From positions 2,046,001 through 2,110,000 of the forward strand of contig NZ_JAPDOE010000001.1 of NCBI RefSeq assembly GCF_026013365.1: a stretch of DNA of 64,000 nt, given 5' to 3'. The translations under genes and the position numbers were made by a program. Below, piece by piece: positions 10,067 through 18,363 of the stretch. Position 1 is the first letter of the stretch. Every line of letters starts with the position of its first letter. The stretch is from Paenibacillus sp. LS1. Its GTDB lineage: Bacteria; Bacillota; Bacilli; Paenibacillales; Paenibacillaceae. Under the pieces are notes generated by a model. It ran no database searches. It saw only the letters and a program-made list of their open reading frames with translations, and was not told the origin of the DNA.

Positions 10067-10882
10067 ATGCAAGACATTAGACGCAACAATGTGGAACGTT
10101 TCAAAGGTTTCGGTACGTTATACGATCAAAATCGGCCAGCTGCTCCCACTGAAGTGGTGGATATTCTAACGACATATCTTGGCAGCACACCGCGTATGGT
10201 CGCAGATGTTGGCTGTGGCACCGGATTATCCTCGTGGATCTGGCATAATAAGGCAGAACGCATCATCGGCTTTGAACCCAGCGATGACATGAGGTTTGTC
10301 GCGGAGTCCAAGTGGGAAGTTGCTGGCAAGCCGGATAACCTTCGGTTCGTGTCTGGCTTGTCTCACGACCTCGGGCTTCCGGATGGTAGTGTGGATGTGC
10401 TGACCTGCTCGCAATCGTTTCACTGGATGGAGCCGCAACCCACACTGCGCGAGTTTGCACGTGTACTTCGTACAGGGGGCATATTTGCTGCCTACGACTG
10501 CGATTGGCCGCCAATGCTGGACTGGCAGCTGGAACAGGCCTATCTGCAGCTGAATACGGAGGCAGATCATCGAGCAGCCAGTCTGGCTTCCCGGGATAGC
10601 CAGGCACACAAATGGAGCAAAGATGGGCATCTGCAGCAGATTCAGCAGTCCGGGCTGTTCAGATATGTTCGGGAAATCGTGTTTCATCACCACGAGACGT
10701 TCACCGCCGATCGATATGTCAATCTCGCCCTGAGCCAAGGCGGCCTGCAAACGGCGTTGAAGCTCGGAGCGGATGATCTATTAACAGCTGCTGACGAGTT
10801 CAGAGCGCTGGCTAATCGTGTATTTGATGGAGAATCCAGAAAAGTACTCTTTTCTTATCGCATGCGCCTTGGTATTGTCTGA
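10067..10882 (+). CDS. Class I SAM-dependent methyltransferase
   Basis: 271-residue soluble methyltransferase of the Methyltransf_11 type. The glycine-rich SAM loop VADVGCGTG lies at 45-53. The acidic motif II is FEPSDDM, and the post-motif segment VDVLTCSQSFHWM resembles the trans-aconitate/UbiE-like group. AAGGAGG sits 8 bases before the ATG at 10067. It follows the WYL regulator by 73 bp and ends in a strong terminator, so the two may share a transcript. The substrate is not identifiable. Confidence 0.85.
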   Translation: MQDIRRNNVERFKGFGTLYDQNRPAAPTEVVDILTTYLGSTPRMVADVGCGTGLSSWIWHNKAERIIGFEPSDDMRFVAESKWEVAGKPDNLRFVSGLSHDLGLPDGSVDVLTCSQSFHWMEPQPTLREFARVLRTGGIFAAYDCDWPPMLDWQLEQAYLQLNTEADHRAASLASRDSQAHKWSKDGHLQQIQQSGLFRYVREIVFHHHETFTADRYVNLALSQGGLQTALKLGADDLLTAADEFRALANRVFDGESRKVLFSYRMRLGIV

Positions 10883-10925
10883 AAGCAGTACGTTGCTTGC
10901 ACCTTTTGTACATACCAAATGAAAT

Positions 10926-10973
10926 AAGGAGGTCCTACACGTCATAAACATGATCTGTAGGATCTCCTTTTTT
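10926..10973 (+). terminator. Intrinsic terminator after methyltransferase
   Basis: AAGGAGGTCCTACA (10926-10939) pairs with TGTAGGATCTCCTT (10956-10969), one wobble, followed by TTTTTT. Confidence 0.9.
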
Positions 10974-11048
10974 ATAGCGTTATTCTGGTCTAGCAAATCG
11001 TGAGACTCTTTGCGTTCGAGATTTGAATATATGCTTTTGTCTACATCA

Positions 11049-11843
11049 TCAGGAGGAAAATAAGTCACTTAATTGTCTCTCTTGTACATTCAATGCCAAC
11101 ACCAATTTCGTCGGGTCTTGCCTTGAATAAATAACGTTAATGATATGACCTTGCTGCACCTGAGGCAGCGCAGACAATAAAATCTCTTTTTGCGTTGTCA
11201 CATTGAACGTTTCACCGTTTGTCTTCGTTATGCTGAGCTTGAGCTGAAGCTTGATCTTGTTGCTACCTTCACTCCCCAGTGGAGTGACATCAAGAATCTT
11301 GGCCATCGCTTTTTCACCTGTTCTCGCAATGTCCATCATTTCAGGAGATACCCCTTGCTGTACCATCTTCTCATCCAGCAATTGCTGCATATCTTCTTGC
11401 GACAACCGCCCTTTCAGATCAAGTCCTACCTTGCGCTCATCCTTAACAGAAACCACTAACGGAATGAAACTGCCCGGTTGGAACTGTGCCATGGAGGTCA
11501 GCGGAATGACAGTTTTCATCTCCGTATCGTATTTCTCTCGCCCCTTACGCGACACCGTCAGACACAACCGAACCTCAGGCTGTTCATTAATATACGTACC
11601 TGTCTGTTGTATAGTTTTAATGACCCCAACTGCTGGTAAACCTGTCTTCACTCGACCTACGCCAAAAATATTGCTCAAAATCGCAGGAACAAAGATCAGT
11701 GCGAACCCGGCAAAGATCGCCGGAGTGTACCACCATGCCTGCATAATCATAAACGGATCATTCCACAACTGCTGTGCCAGAAATGGGGAGAACCCCACTC
11801 CGAACACCGTTAATACGCCAATGAACCTCAGGAAAACTACCAT
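11049..11843 (-). CDS. Membrane-anchored protein with duplicated beta-barrel-like domains, function unknown
   Basis: 264-residue protein not recognised by family. Two N-terminal hydrophobic helices (about 4-60) precede two related domains. The first (about 72-140) has the pattern VIKTIQQTGTYINEQPEVRL; the second (about 180-255) has AKILDVTPLG and a similar strand order. The same pattern occurs in the next gene downstream, so the two are paralogous in part. The ATG at 11843 follows AGGGTGG; an in-frame GTG at 11852 is the alternative. It is probably cotranscribed with, or follows, the gene starting at 12357 on the same strand. No catalytic motif is seen. Confidence 0.6.
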   Translation of the reverse strand: MVVFLRFIGVLTVFGVGFSPFLAQQLWNDPFMIMQAWWYTPAIFAGFALIFVPAILSNIFGVGRVKTGLPAVGVIKTIQQTGTYINEQPEVRLCLTVSRKGREKYDTEMKTVIPLTSMAQFQPGSFIPLVVSVKDERKVGLDLKGRLSQEDMQQLLDEKMVQQGVSPEMMDIARTGEKAMAKILDVTPLGSEGSNKIKLQLKLSITKTNGETFNVTTQKEILLSALPQVQQGHIINVIYSRQDPTKLVLALNVQERQLSDLFSS

Positions 11844-11940
11844 ATGATCCACCCTCTCCGAACCCTTCTTTTAATATCTCTATTAATCGTTGTTATACGC
11901 ATTTTAAATAGAATTTCACTGTCTTATAACCAAATACCTT

Positions 11941-12357
11941 CTAGATAGACAACAGCCCCATGTAGATCAACTCAGACGGATTTGCTGGATTCTGGCCCAA
12001 TCCCACACGATCGCCTACTCGCGGAATCTGCATCTTCGATACCAGTGTCTCCAATGTACGCTGATACTGGTTGCCATTCGTCTCTGTCACATCCAATACA
12101 AGCACAACAATCGGATCAAAGTTGATTAGTTTGCCTGTATCGGTGATCGTCACCACCGTTGCTGTTGCCGTCAATGGAAGTGAACCACTCGCCGCCAATT
12201 GTGCCTGCTTTGCCGAATCCAGACTTTGGTTGATCGCCTCCCGATGTTCCTTCGATACAAAGCCTTTCATCATCATGCCAGTAAGTCCTTTATTCATCAA
12301 TTTATCCGCTTTAGCAATCGCATCTTCCTGTTTGTTCTTTTTACCGAACCATCCCAT
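11941..12357 (-). CDS. Small hypothetical protein sharing a domain with its neighbour
   Basis: 138-residue soluble protein. A short basic/amphipathic N-terminus (GWFGKKNKQEDAIAKADKLM) leads into a beta-rich domain (about 62-138) with VVTITDTGKLINFDPIVVL and VGDRVGLGQNPANPSELIY. This matches the TG-x(2)-IN-x-P-x-V pattern of the membrane protein encoded just downstream. GAGGTG lies 7 bases before the ATG at 12357. It seems to be the soluble partner of a two-gene set; function is unknown. Confidence 0.6.
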   Translation of the reverse strand: MGWFGKKNKQEDAIAKADKLMNKGLTGMMMKGFVSKEHREAINQSLDSAKQAQLAASGSLPLTATATVVTITDTGKLINFDPIVVLVLDVTETNGNQYQRTLETLVSKMQIPRVGDRVGLGQNPANPSELIYMGLLSI

Positions 12358-12690
12358 ATCAAGCACCTCATTTGTTTTATTTTATTTTTGATTATAGTTA
12401 AATTATAAACACCGCGGCTTGTCCTTGAATACCCTTCTGGCGGCATACAAAAAAAACGAAAAATCCGGCAATTGAATTACCGGATAATCGTTTCTATGGT
12501 AAGGATTAAAGCCAATTTCGCAAAAAAGATCTGCTAATCCGATCTTCATTTCACGATTTTCAGACATATTTTGTGGCAAGTAGGTTGGCAAGGCACAAAA
12601 TCACACCAAAAACAGTGGGATTTAACCCATCAGCTTTCCAACATCCACACTTTTTTCAAATTTGATGTTCCCCGTTAAACAATGCAATAA
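12358..12690. other. Intergenic region with a minus-strand terminator
   Basis: No supportable gene in about 330 bp. A 62-codon minus-strand reading frame here crosses the terminator at 12450-12485 and lacks a ribosome binding site. The rest is AT-rich and featureless to me. Confidence 0.5.
12450..12485 (-). terminator. Intrinsic terminator of the mazG-LOG operon
   Basis: On the minus strand ATCCGG...CCGGAT (stem 12463-12485) extended by AAT pairs is followed by TTTTTCGTTTTTTTTG. Confidence 0.75.
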
Positions 12691-13272
12691 TCAAGTGCGC
12701 TGTTCGGTGAGATACGTTTTGACTGAAGGAGCCTTATAAATCGAAAACTGCTTCAAGATTCCCTCTGGAGTATCATCTGTAATGACCATATCACGATACT
12801 TTGATTGCATGAAATGGTCGCGTTCCATAGTATCAAACATAGATACAAGTGGGTCAAAATATTGATTGATATTCAGTAATCCACACGGCTTTTGATGCAA
12901 TCCTAACTGCCCCCATGTAAAAATCTCGAAATACTCTTCTAATGTTCCAGGTCCACCAGGAAGAGCAATAAATCCATCTGCCAATTCAGCCATCTTTGCT
13001 TTGCGCTCATGCATGGAATCCACCATAATAAGCTCTGTTAAGCCCGTATGTGCTATCTCACGATTTTGGAGAAATTGAGGGAGTACTCCAACAACAGAAC
13101 CCCCATGTTCCAGCACTGCATCAGCAACAATTCCCATAAGCCCGACATTAGCTCCACCGTAAATCAAAGTGATTTGATGTTTGGCAAGCTCTTGGCCTAA
13201 TTTAAGTGCACCTTCTTTATAAATCAAAGAAGCTCCTTCACTAGAACCACAAAATACAGCGATTGATTTCAT
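12691..13272 (-). CDS. LOG family protein (TIGR00730, nucleotide phosphoribohydrolase-like)
   Basis: 193 residues with the Rossmann-like LOG fold. The N-terminus IAVFCGSSEG, GGANVGLMG (39-47) and the signature PGGPGTLEE are diagnostic. Characterised members hydrolyse cytokinin riboside 5'-monophosphates or other nucleoside monophosphates to base plus ribose-5-phosphate; older annotation as lysine decarboxylase is wrong. GGAGAT precedes the ATG. The gene starts 22 bp after a MazG-like pyrophosphohydrolase, so the two probably form an operon concerned with nucleotide turnover. Confidence 0.88.
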   Translation of the reverse strand: MKSIAVFCGSSEGASLIYKEGALKLGQELAKHQITLIYGGANVGLMGIVADAVLEHGGSVVGVLPQFLQNREIAHTGLTELIMVDSMHERKAKMAELADGFIALPGGPGTLEEYFEIFTWGQLGLHQKPCGLLNINQYFDPLVSMFDTMERDHFMQSKYRDMVITDDTPEGILKQFSIYKAPSVKTYLTEQRT

Positions 13273-13294
13273 AATCCATCTCCGGTTGTTTATT

Positions 13295-13615
13295 TTATTT
13301 TTCTGAGTAACGTGCCTGAAGCTTTTGTTTATGAGATATTAGGATATCTTCAAGCGATATATCATATTTATTTGCGATCACGATAAGATTTCCCAAAACG
13401 TCTCCAAGTTCTTCTGTTAATTCAGTTTTATTCTCTTGATATGTACCTGCAACCTCATCTGGACGATCCCTACCAATCTCTAATGCACGGATGGCACGAG
13501 CTACTTCCCCGGTTTCCTCGGCGAGAAATCCAATACGGACAAAGATATCTAAGTCTGACCAGTTGCGATTCTTGTAATATTCCTTAACCCATTGTTGAAA
13601 TTCAATAATATCCAT
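13295..13615 (-). CDS. MazG-like nucleotide pyrophosphohydrolase
   Basis: 106-residue all-alpha NTP pyrophosphatase. The metal-binding arrangement EETGE (34-38) and, later, EELGD is typical of MazG. Members hydrolyse non-canonical or excess (d)NTPs to the monophosphate. The start at 13615 has GGAGGGG a few bases upstream; an extended frame to 13651 lacks a site. It is the first gene of a probable two-gene operon with the LOG protein, which could act on the monophosphates produced. Confidence 0.87.
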   Translation of the reverse strand: MDIIEFQQWVKEYYKNRNWSDLDIFVRIGFLAEETGEVARAIRALEIGRDRPDEVAGTYQENKTELTEELGDVLGNLIVIANKYDISLEDILISHKQKLQARYSEK

Positions 13616-13785
13616 GTTCCCCTCCAACATAACAAGATGACTTGATCTCAAAACTCGAAAATAATAATACCATAATGAAAGTTAACAATCTATTTCATCG
13701 TTTGTTGAAACCAGCCGACTGTATATTTAAATGATCGTTCTGGGATCTGTTTATGAGGTAAGGCTATCCAAAACCATTTCCGGCT

Positions 13786-15066
13786 CTATTTTTTGCGTAA
13801 CAGATAGACCAGCTTCCGATAATACATGGCCGCTTCCTTGTATTTCCGCTGATTCTCAGACACTACAGCCATTCCCTCATATAAAGGTTCAAGCCGCATG
13901 ACATGCTGCGCAGATTCAAAATAAGGCAGACACGCAAGTGCCCGCTCCATGAAAACCTCGCGGTCCCCATGTGCAAGAGCCAGATGGCTCTGGTAGAAGG
14001 TTGCGCTCATCTGCTGGTCCTGTGTTGTTGCACATTTCAAAAGTTGATCTACACTCTGCGCAAGCACGCCCCAGTTCTTCCGCGCCAGAGCTACTTCGCA
14101 TCGATACACACCGATGAGCGGCTCCATGGCCTGCTGTGTTTCTTCCGTTTCCTGCTGCAATAGTGACTCGAATCGTTCAATCTCAGCTTGTGCCTGATCC
14201 AGTTCACCTGTGATCGTCAGCATGACAATCCGATTGTTGGCAATCGCCGTCACCAAATCACCCTGGTTGCCGGCATACACGAGATTCGCCTCCGCCATGG
14301 TTAATGCCGAAAGTGCCTCTTGAACCAGCCCCATTGCGAAGCAATAGCCACTATATGCCACATATAACCCGGACAACCGATGGAACATCCGCTGATCATA
14401 GACATGACGCATCGTAAGCTCGAATACCTGTTTTGCCTCTTCATACTGTTTGACCTGAATGTAGGCCTCCATCTTGATGTTTTGCACAGACAGCCAGAAT
14501 TCACTGCCAGGAAGCGCCAGCTCACTGAGCCTGATTGCATGAGTTAATACATCCACAAAGGCCATTTTAGAGCGGTAATATTGTATTTTATAGAACAAGA
14601 GCGCCTTAACTAACGGACGCGGCAGATCAATATCGTCTGGACGACCGTATTTCTCCAGGTAAAAATTGAGGTAAGACGTATGTATATATTCATGAGCCGT
14701 TGCATCGTTTAATTGCTGATAATAGACCGCCTTCATCAAGGCCGTCGTCAGTTCTACAGTCAGCGTGTCATCGCGGTCTGCCAGCGCATGCACCGTATCT
14801 TCGGATATCGCCGACGCTGGAACTGACATTTGTTCGAAAATGAGCTCTGCCCGTTCGAGTGTTTCCTCGTCCTGATCTGCCGTCTTTACAATATAGGAAG
14901 GGGATACCCCAAGACGCCCAGCGATGGATTCTGCCAAGTCCTCAGGAAGCGGATAACGATCTGCCAGGATATTTGCAAAATGAGCCTGCGTGACCAGACC
15001 TTCCACAAGGTCTTTACGGGAGATCTGTTTTCTTTTGCTAAGCAGTTCAATGCGTTCTTTCAGCAT
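13786..15066 (-). CDS. HTH regulator with TPR domain (RRNPP-like)
   Basis: 426 residues. N-terminal Xre-type HTH (about 1-60; SKRKQISRKDLVEGLVTQAH) is followed by about 350 residues of helical TPR-like repeats (AYIQVKQYEEAKQVFELTM, YLVYAGNQGD-type helices). This architecture matches PlcR/Rgg/AimR-type regulators that bind a short peptide, and also regulators with no known peptide. It is divergent from fabV over about 200 bp that contain a perfect 7-bp inverted repeat, so fabV is a candidate target. I see no short pheromone-precursor gene next to it. Confidence 0.75.
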   Translation of the reverse strand: MLKERIELLSKRKQISRKDLVEGLVTQAHFANILADRYPLPEDLAESIAGRLGVSPSYIVKTADQDEETLERAELIFEQMSVPASAISEDTVHALADRDDTLTVELTTALMKAVYYQQLNDATAHEYIHTSYLNFYLEKYGRPDDIDLPRPLVKALLFYKIQYYRSKMAFVDVLTHAIRLSELALPGSEFWLSVQNIKMEAYIQVKQYEEAKQVFELTMRHVYDQRMFHRLSGLYVAYSGYCFAMGLVQEALSALTMAEANLVYAGNQGDLVTAIANNRIVMLTITGELDQAQAEIERFESLLQQETEETQQAMEPLIGVYRCEVALARKNWGVLAQSVDQLLKCATTQDQQMSATFYQSHLALAHGDREVFMERALACLPYFESAQHVMRLEPLYEGMAVVSENQRKYKEAAMYYRKLVYLLRKK

Positions 15067-15163
15067 GGTTTCCCTGTCCTTTCTATCCTAACGAGCGAGT
15101 GAATTTCTATTCACATCATCGCAAAATTAGAGATATAACGCTACCCTTCGGGTGAAATCAAAC

Positions 15164-15217
15164 GAAACGGTTTCCGTTTCCGAGGTAATTGTTTTACAAT
15201 AAGAAAGTATGTATAAG
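15164..15217 (+). promoter_or_regulatory. fabV promoter with upstream palindrome
   Basis: A perfect inverted repeat GAAACGG-TTT-CCGTTTC (15164-15180) lies 8 bp before a -35-like TTGTTT (15189-15194). A 17-bp spacer and -10 TATAAG (15212-15217) complete a sigma-A promoter. The palindrome is placed like an activator or repressor site shared with the divergent TPR regulator. Confidence 0.65.
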
Positions 15218-15270
15218 AGCATTTTATCGAAATGCTGAAACATGAGCTGAATATGAAAGGATGCAAATAA

Positions 15271-16464
15271 ATGATTATTAAACCAAGAACACGTGGTTTT
15301 ATTTGTACCACTTCCCATCCTGTAGGTTGCGCTGCGCAAGTGCAGGAACAGATTGATTATGTGAAATCCCAGCCGGAGCTGAAAGGCCCCCGTAATGTGC
15401 TCGTGATCGGTGCTTCCACCGGATACGGACTGGCGTCACGCGTTGTCTCCGCTTTTGGAGCGGGAGCGAATACAGTCGGCATTTATCGTCCAAGCAGCTC
15501 CACAGAGAAACGTACAGCGTCAGCAGGCTGGTACAACTCCGCTGCATTCGAACAAGCCGCTGAGGAAGCAGGCCTCAAATCGTACAGCATCACAGGCGAT
15601 GCATTCGCAAACGAAACACGTGACAAAGCCGTTGAGCTGATTCGCAGTGAACTCGGTCAAGTGGATCTGGTCGTATACAGCGTAGCCTCGGCACGCCGTA
15701 CCGATCCGAACACGGGTGAAGTATTTAATTCTGTGCTGAAGCCTATCGGACAATCCTACACGAACAAAACGGTAAACTTCCACACAGGCGAAATCAGCTC
15801 CGTTACACTGGAGCCGGCAACTGAAGAAGAAATTCGTCAGACGGTAACGGTTATGGGCGGAGACGATTGGGAACTGTGGATGGATGCCCTGCAACAAGGC
15901 GGCGTGCTTGCTGACGATGCAACAACGATCGCTTTCTCCTACATCGGTCCTGAACTTACCCATGCCATTTATCGTGATGGATCCATTGGTCAGGCCAAGA
16001 ATCATCTGGAAGCGACTGCAAACAAGCTGAATGATCGTCTAAGTGCAAAAGGTGGACGTGCGTACTTAACTGTAGCCAAGGCGCTGGTGACTCAATCCAG
16101 TTCTGCGATTCCAGTCGTGCCGCTGTACATCTCAGCATTGTACAAAGTCATGAAAGAAAAAGGCTTGCATGAAGGCTGCATCGAGCAATTGCAACGTCTG
16201 TTCGCTGATCGCCTGTATGCAGGAGGAGAAGTTCCAACCGATGCAGAAGGTCGCATTCGCATTGACGATTGGGAGATGAGAGCTGACGTTCAGGAAGAAG
16301 TAGCTAAGCTTTGGAATGAGTTGACCACAGAGAACATCTACGATCTATCCGATCTGGAAGGTTACCGTCGCGAATTCTTCCAGCTGTTTGGTTTTGAAAC
16401 CGATGGCGTGGATTATGATGCAGATGTTGATCCGAACGTTGAAATGCCTCATCTGGTGAACTAA
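15271..16464 (+). CDS. fabV: Enoyl-[acyl-carrier-protein] reductase FabV
   Basis: 397-residue NADH-dependent trans-2-enoyl-ACP/CoA reductase that performs the last step of the fatty-acid elongation cycle. N-terminal IIKPRTRGFICTTSHPVGC is the FabV signature. The dinucleotide-binding loop GASTGYGLASR lies at 48-58. The catalytic Tyr-x8-Lys is Y234 and K243, the wide spacing that separates FabV from FabI. Length is normal. AAAGGAT precedes the ATG. FabV enzymes are intrinsically insensitive to triclosan (family knowledge). Its own promoter and terminator make it monocistronic. Confidence 0.96.
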   Translation: MIIKPRTRGFICTTSHPVGCAAQVQEQIDYVKSQPELKGPRNVLVIGASTGYGLASRVVSAFGAGANTVGIYRPSSSTEKRTASAGWYNSAAFEQAAEEAGLKSYSITGDAFANETRDKAVELIRSELGQVDLVVYSVASARRTDPNTGEVFNSVLKPIGQSYTNKTVNFHTGEISSVTLEPATEEEIRQTVTVMGGDDWELWMDALQQGGVLADDATTIAFSYIGPELTHAIYRDGSIGQAKNHLEATANKLNDRLSAKGGRAYLTVAKALVTQSSSAIPVVPLYISALYKVMKEKGLHEGCIEQLQRLFADRLYAGGEVPTDAEGRIRIDDWEMRADVQEEVAKLWNELTTENIYDLSDLEGYRREFFQLFGFETDGVDYDADVDPNVEMPHLVN

Positions 16465-16478
16465 TTTTTAAATCAATG

Positions 16479-16508
16479 AAGGAGGAGCCATCTGGCTCCC
16501 CCTTTTTT
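16479..16508 (+). terminator. Intrinsic terminator of fabV
   Basis: GGAGGAGCCA and TGGCTCCCCC form a 10-bp stem with one mismatch, followed by TTTTTTG. Confidence 0.85.
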
Positions 16509-16574
16509 GTCCTTTTTAGATCTGTTCATCCATCCCAATCTCCGTACTCTCACACTCTTTCGTGTATCCCATAG

Positions 16575-17822
16575 TCAAATCGATTTAAGCAGCTTTTTCA
16601 GCTCTTTCGGTACCGTCTTCTCCATACTGATTGAAAGTGCTCCATGCATGGACGCAAAGAATTGAAGCCCCTCCCGAAAATCCGTGATCCATTCCTCTAA
16701 AGGTGGAGCAGTCTCCTCCATTGATAACAATCGAACGGTGAGTGCTCCTGTTTTGCGATCAAGTCGTGGGTCCATACGTCCAATCAACCGATCACCGTGA
16801 AGAATAGGCATGGCATAATAACCGTAGGTTCTTTTGACCTCTGGCGTGTAAATCTCCCATTTATAATGAAAATCAAATAAATCGACAATACGTTCTCTTC
16901 TCCATAACAGGTTATCCAGCGGCGGCAGGAAACGTACCGGGCCTGACGGATCATAGTGTGGCTCTTCCCTTTCCATGTGCAGCAGCAAATCCTCATCTTC
17001 AGCATGAATATAATAAGGCGTGGCCACGTCCTCCACCTTAAGCGGGATTATTCGCCCATCTGACACACGGGCAGCAATATCGGCGCGTCGTTCAGCCGCT
17101 GTAGATTTTAACCAACCCAGACGAGGATCACGAGCATCTACGACACGATACGCATGAATGTATTTATCCAGCAGAGCTTGTCTCTGGGCCAACATATCGA
17201 TGTCTTCTTTTATCGTAAGTCCCTGTTGTTGTAATCCAGATTCGGTAATATGAAAATAACGTTCATTCCCCTGCCTCGCCACCACACGAATCACAGCGGA
17301 GTCTAACAGTAAATTCAGAGCAAGTGTGGTATCCTTGGTCTTTGGCACATCCGCACTGTCCCAATAACCACTTACCCTTTCAACAGCACGAAAAGCTCTT
17401 GAAGGCAAAGGACCCTCTTCCTTCAAACGCTGTAACACATGCTGCACTGTTTTCTCCAGACCTTGCAAGGACGGAGCCAGACGCTGCCTTAATCCGGCAC
17501 GCACAGGTTCAAAGAGAGCATAATCCTCGATTGGAATGACACAGGCAGCATTAGCAAAATATTCAAACACCTTGTGATCACTCAGCAGTGTATTTAAGCT
17601 GTCAGCAGTATAACCAGGGTCGCGAGCCCCCAGCACCAAATGCTGGTTTCCGGTTACAGCAGCCACAGGATCGATCTGCACGCAGCCAAGGGAGCGAATC
17701 AAAGTCAAAACTTGATCAGGTCCCGAAGGTAAGGAAACTGCGGGCCAACGTCCAAGTAAAGATTGCGTTTGCAGCAAAAAACGCCGAACGATTTTTTTAT
17801 TCATGTGCAGCGCTGTTGTCAT
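16575..17822 (-). CDS. YcaQ-type winged-helix DNA glycosylase
   Basis: 415-residue protein of the AlkX/YcaQ (HTH_42) family, which unhooks interstrand crosslinks and excises bulky alkylated purines. The catalytic QxD motif is present as VQIDPV (Q49, D51), followed by NQHLVLGAR in the place of the usual ARAHHL segment. Several winged-helix blocks follow (for example TAAERRADIAARVSDG and PLDNLLWRRERIVDLFDF). The start at 17822 is the first ATG after GAAGGGAAG; an internal ATG at 17804 is possible. With the AlkD-like gene at the left edge, this is a second alkylation repair gene in the window. Confidence 0.82.
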   Translation of the reverse strand: MTTALHMNKKIVRRFLLQTQSLLGRWPAVSLPSGPDQVLTLIRSLGCVQIDPVAAVTGNQHLVLGARDPGYTADSLNTLLSDHKVFEYFANAACVIPIEDYALFEPVRAGLRQRLAPSLQGLEKTVQHVLQRLKEEGPLPSRAFRAVERVSGYWDSADVPKTKDTTLALNLLLDSAVIRVVARQGNERYFHITESGLQQQGLTIKEDIDMLAQRQALLDKYIHAYRVVDARDPRLGWLKSTAAERRADIAARVSDGRIIPLKVEDVATPYYIHAEDEDLLLHMEREEPHYDPSGPVRFLPPLDNLLWRRERIVDLFDFHYKWEIYTPEVKRTYGYYAMPILHGDRLIGRMDPRLDRKTGALTVRLLSMEETAPPLEEWITDFREGLQFFASMHGALSISMEKTVPKELKKLLKSI

Positions 17823-17943
17823 ATGTATAGGTTCTTCCCTTCATTAGATATACAAGGATTTATAGTCCAGTCCATTTAGATACATTGATTTTAACAGTCC
17901 ACATGGTTACTTTCCAACCAAAGAAAGAATTCTATCGTCTTAC

Positions 17944-18171
17944 TTATCCAGCAATCCGCGCCTTATAGACAAAATAAAAAGAAGCACCACCATCCTGGAT
18001 GATCTGCTTCTTGTGTTTGACCTTTTGCAATTTTTCCTGCTTCGTAGGCATGAGGCGTTCATGCTGGGATAACGCACCATAATCTCCGTTGACTCTCCGG
18101 CTCTGTTCCGAGCACCACTTACCTGACCGTTCTGCTTTGCGTAATGCTTTTTGTGTTTGTGTACGTGCCAT
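17944..18171 (-). CDS. Small basic protein, possibly YqkK-like
   Basis: 75-residue, Lys/Arg-rich soluble protein. The N-terminus MARTQTQKALRKAERSGK and the central PTKQEKLQKVKHKK resemble small uncharacterised Bacillus proteins of the YqkK type. GGAG lies about 13 bases upstream, rather far. It stands alone between the glycosylase and the Old Yellow Enzyme gene on the same strand. A role in nucleic-acid binding would fit its charge but is not shown. Confidence 0.55.
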   Translation of the reverse strand: MARTQTQKALRKAERSGKWCSEQSRRVNGDYGALSQHERLMPTKQEKLQKVKHKKQIIQDGGASFYFVYKARIAG

Positions 18172-18317
18172 AATGGATTACACACTCCTTTGGTTGATAT
18201 ACACTCAATATATCATGTGCAACTACGCAAGTGAAGGTGAAGCTTCATTCATTTCCTCCAATAATACATAAACTGTTCTGATGAAGCGGATAAATTAGTA
18301 TAAAAGTTCTTGAAACC

Positions 18318-18347
18318 AAAAAGGCCGCTATTATTAGCGCCCCTTTT
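18318..18347 (-). terminator. Intrinsic terminator of the Old Yellow Enzyme gene
   Basis: A CGCTA/TAGCG core extended by AAAAAGG/CCTTTTT with mismatches. T-runs are present on both sides, so it can act bidirectionally. Confidence 0.75.
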
Positions 18348-18363
18348 TGATCTTTCATCTTCT

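Noticed and set aside
12403..12591. 62-codon minus-strand open frame
   Set aside because: It runs through an intrinsic terminator and lacks a ribosome binding site.
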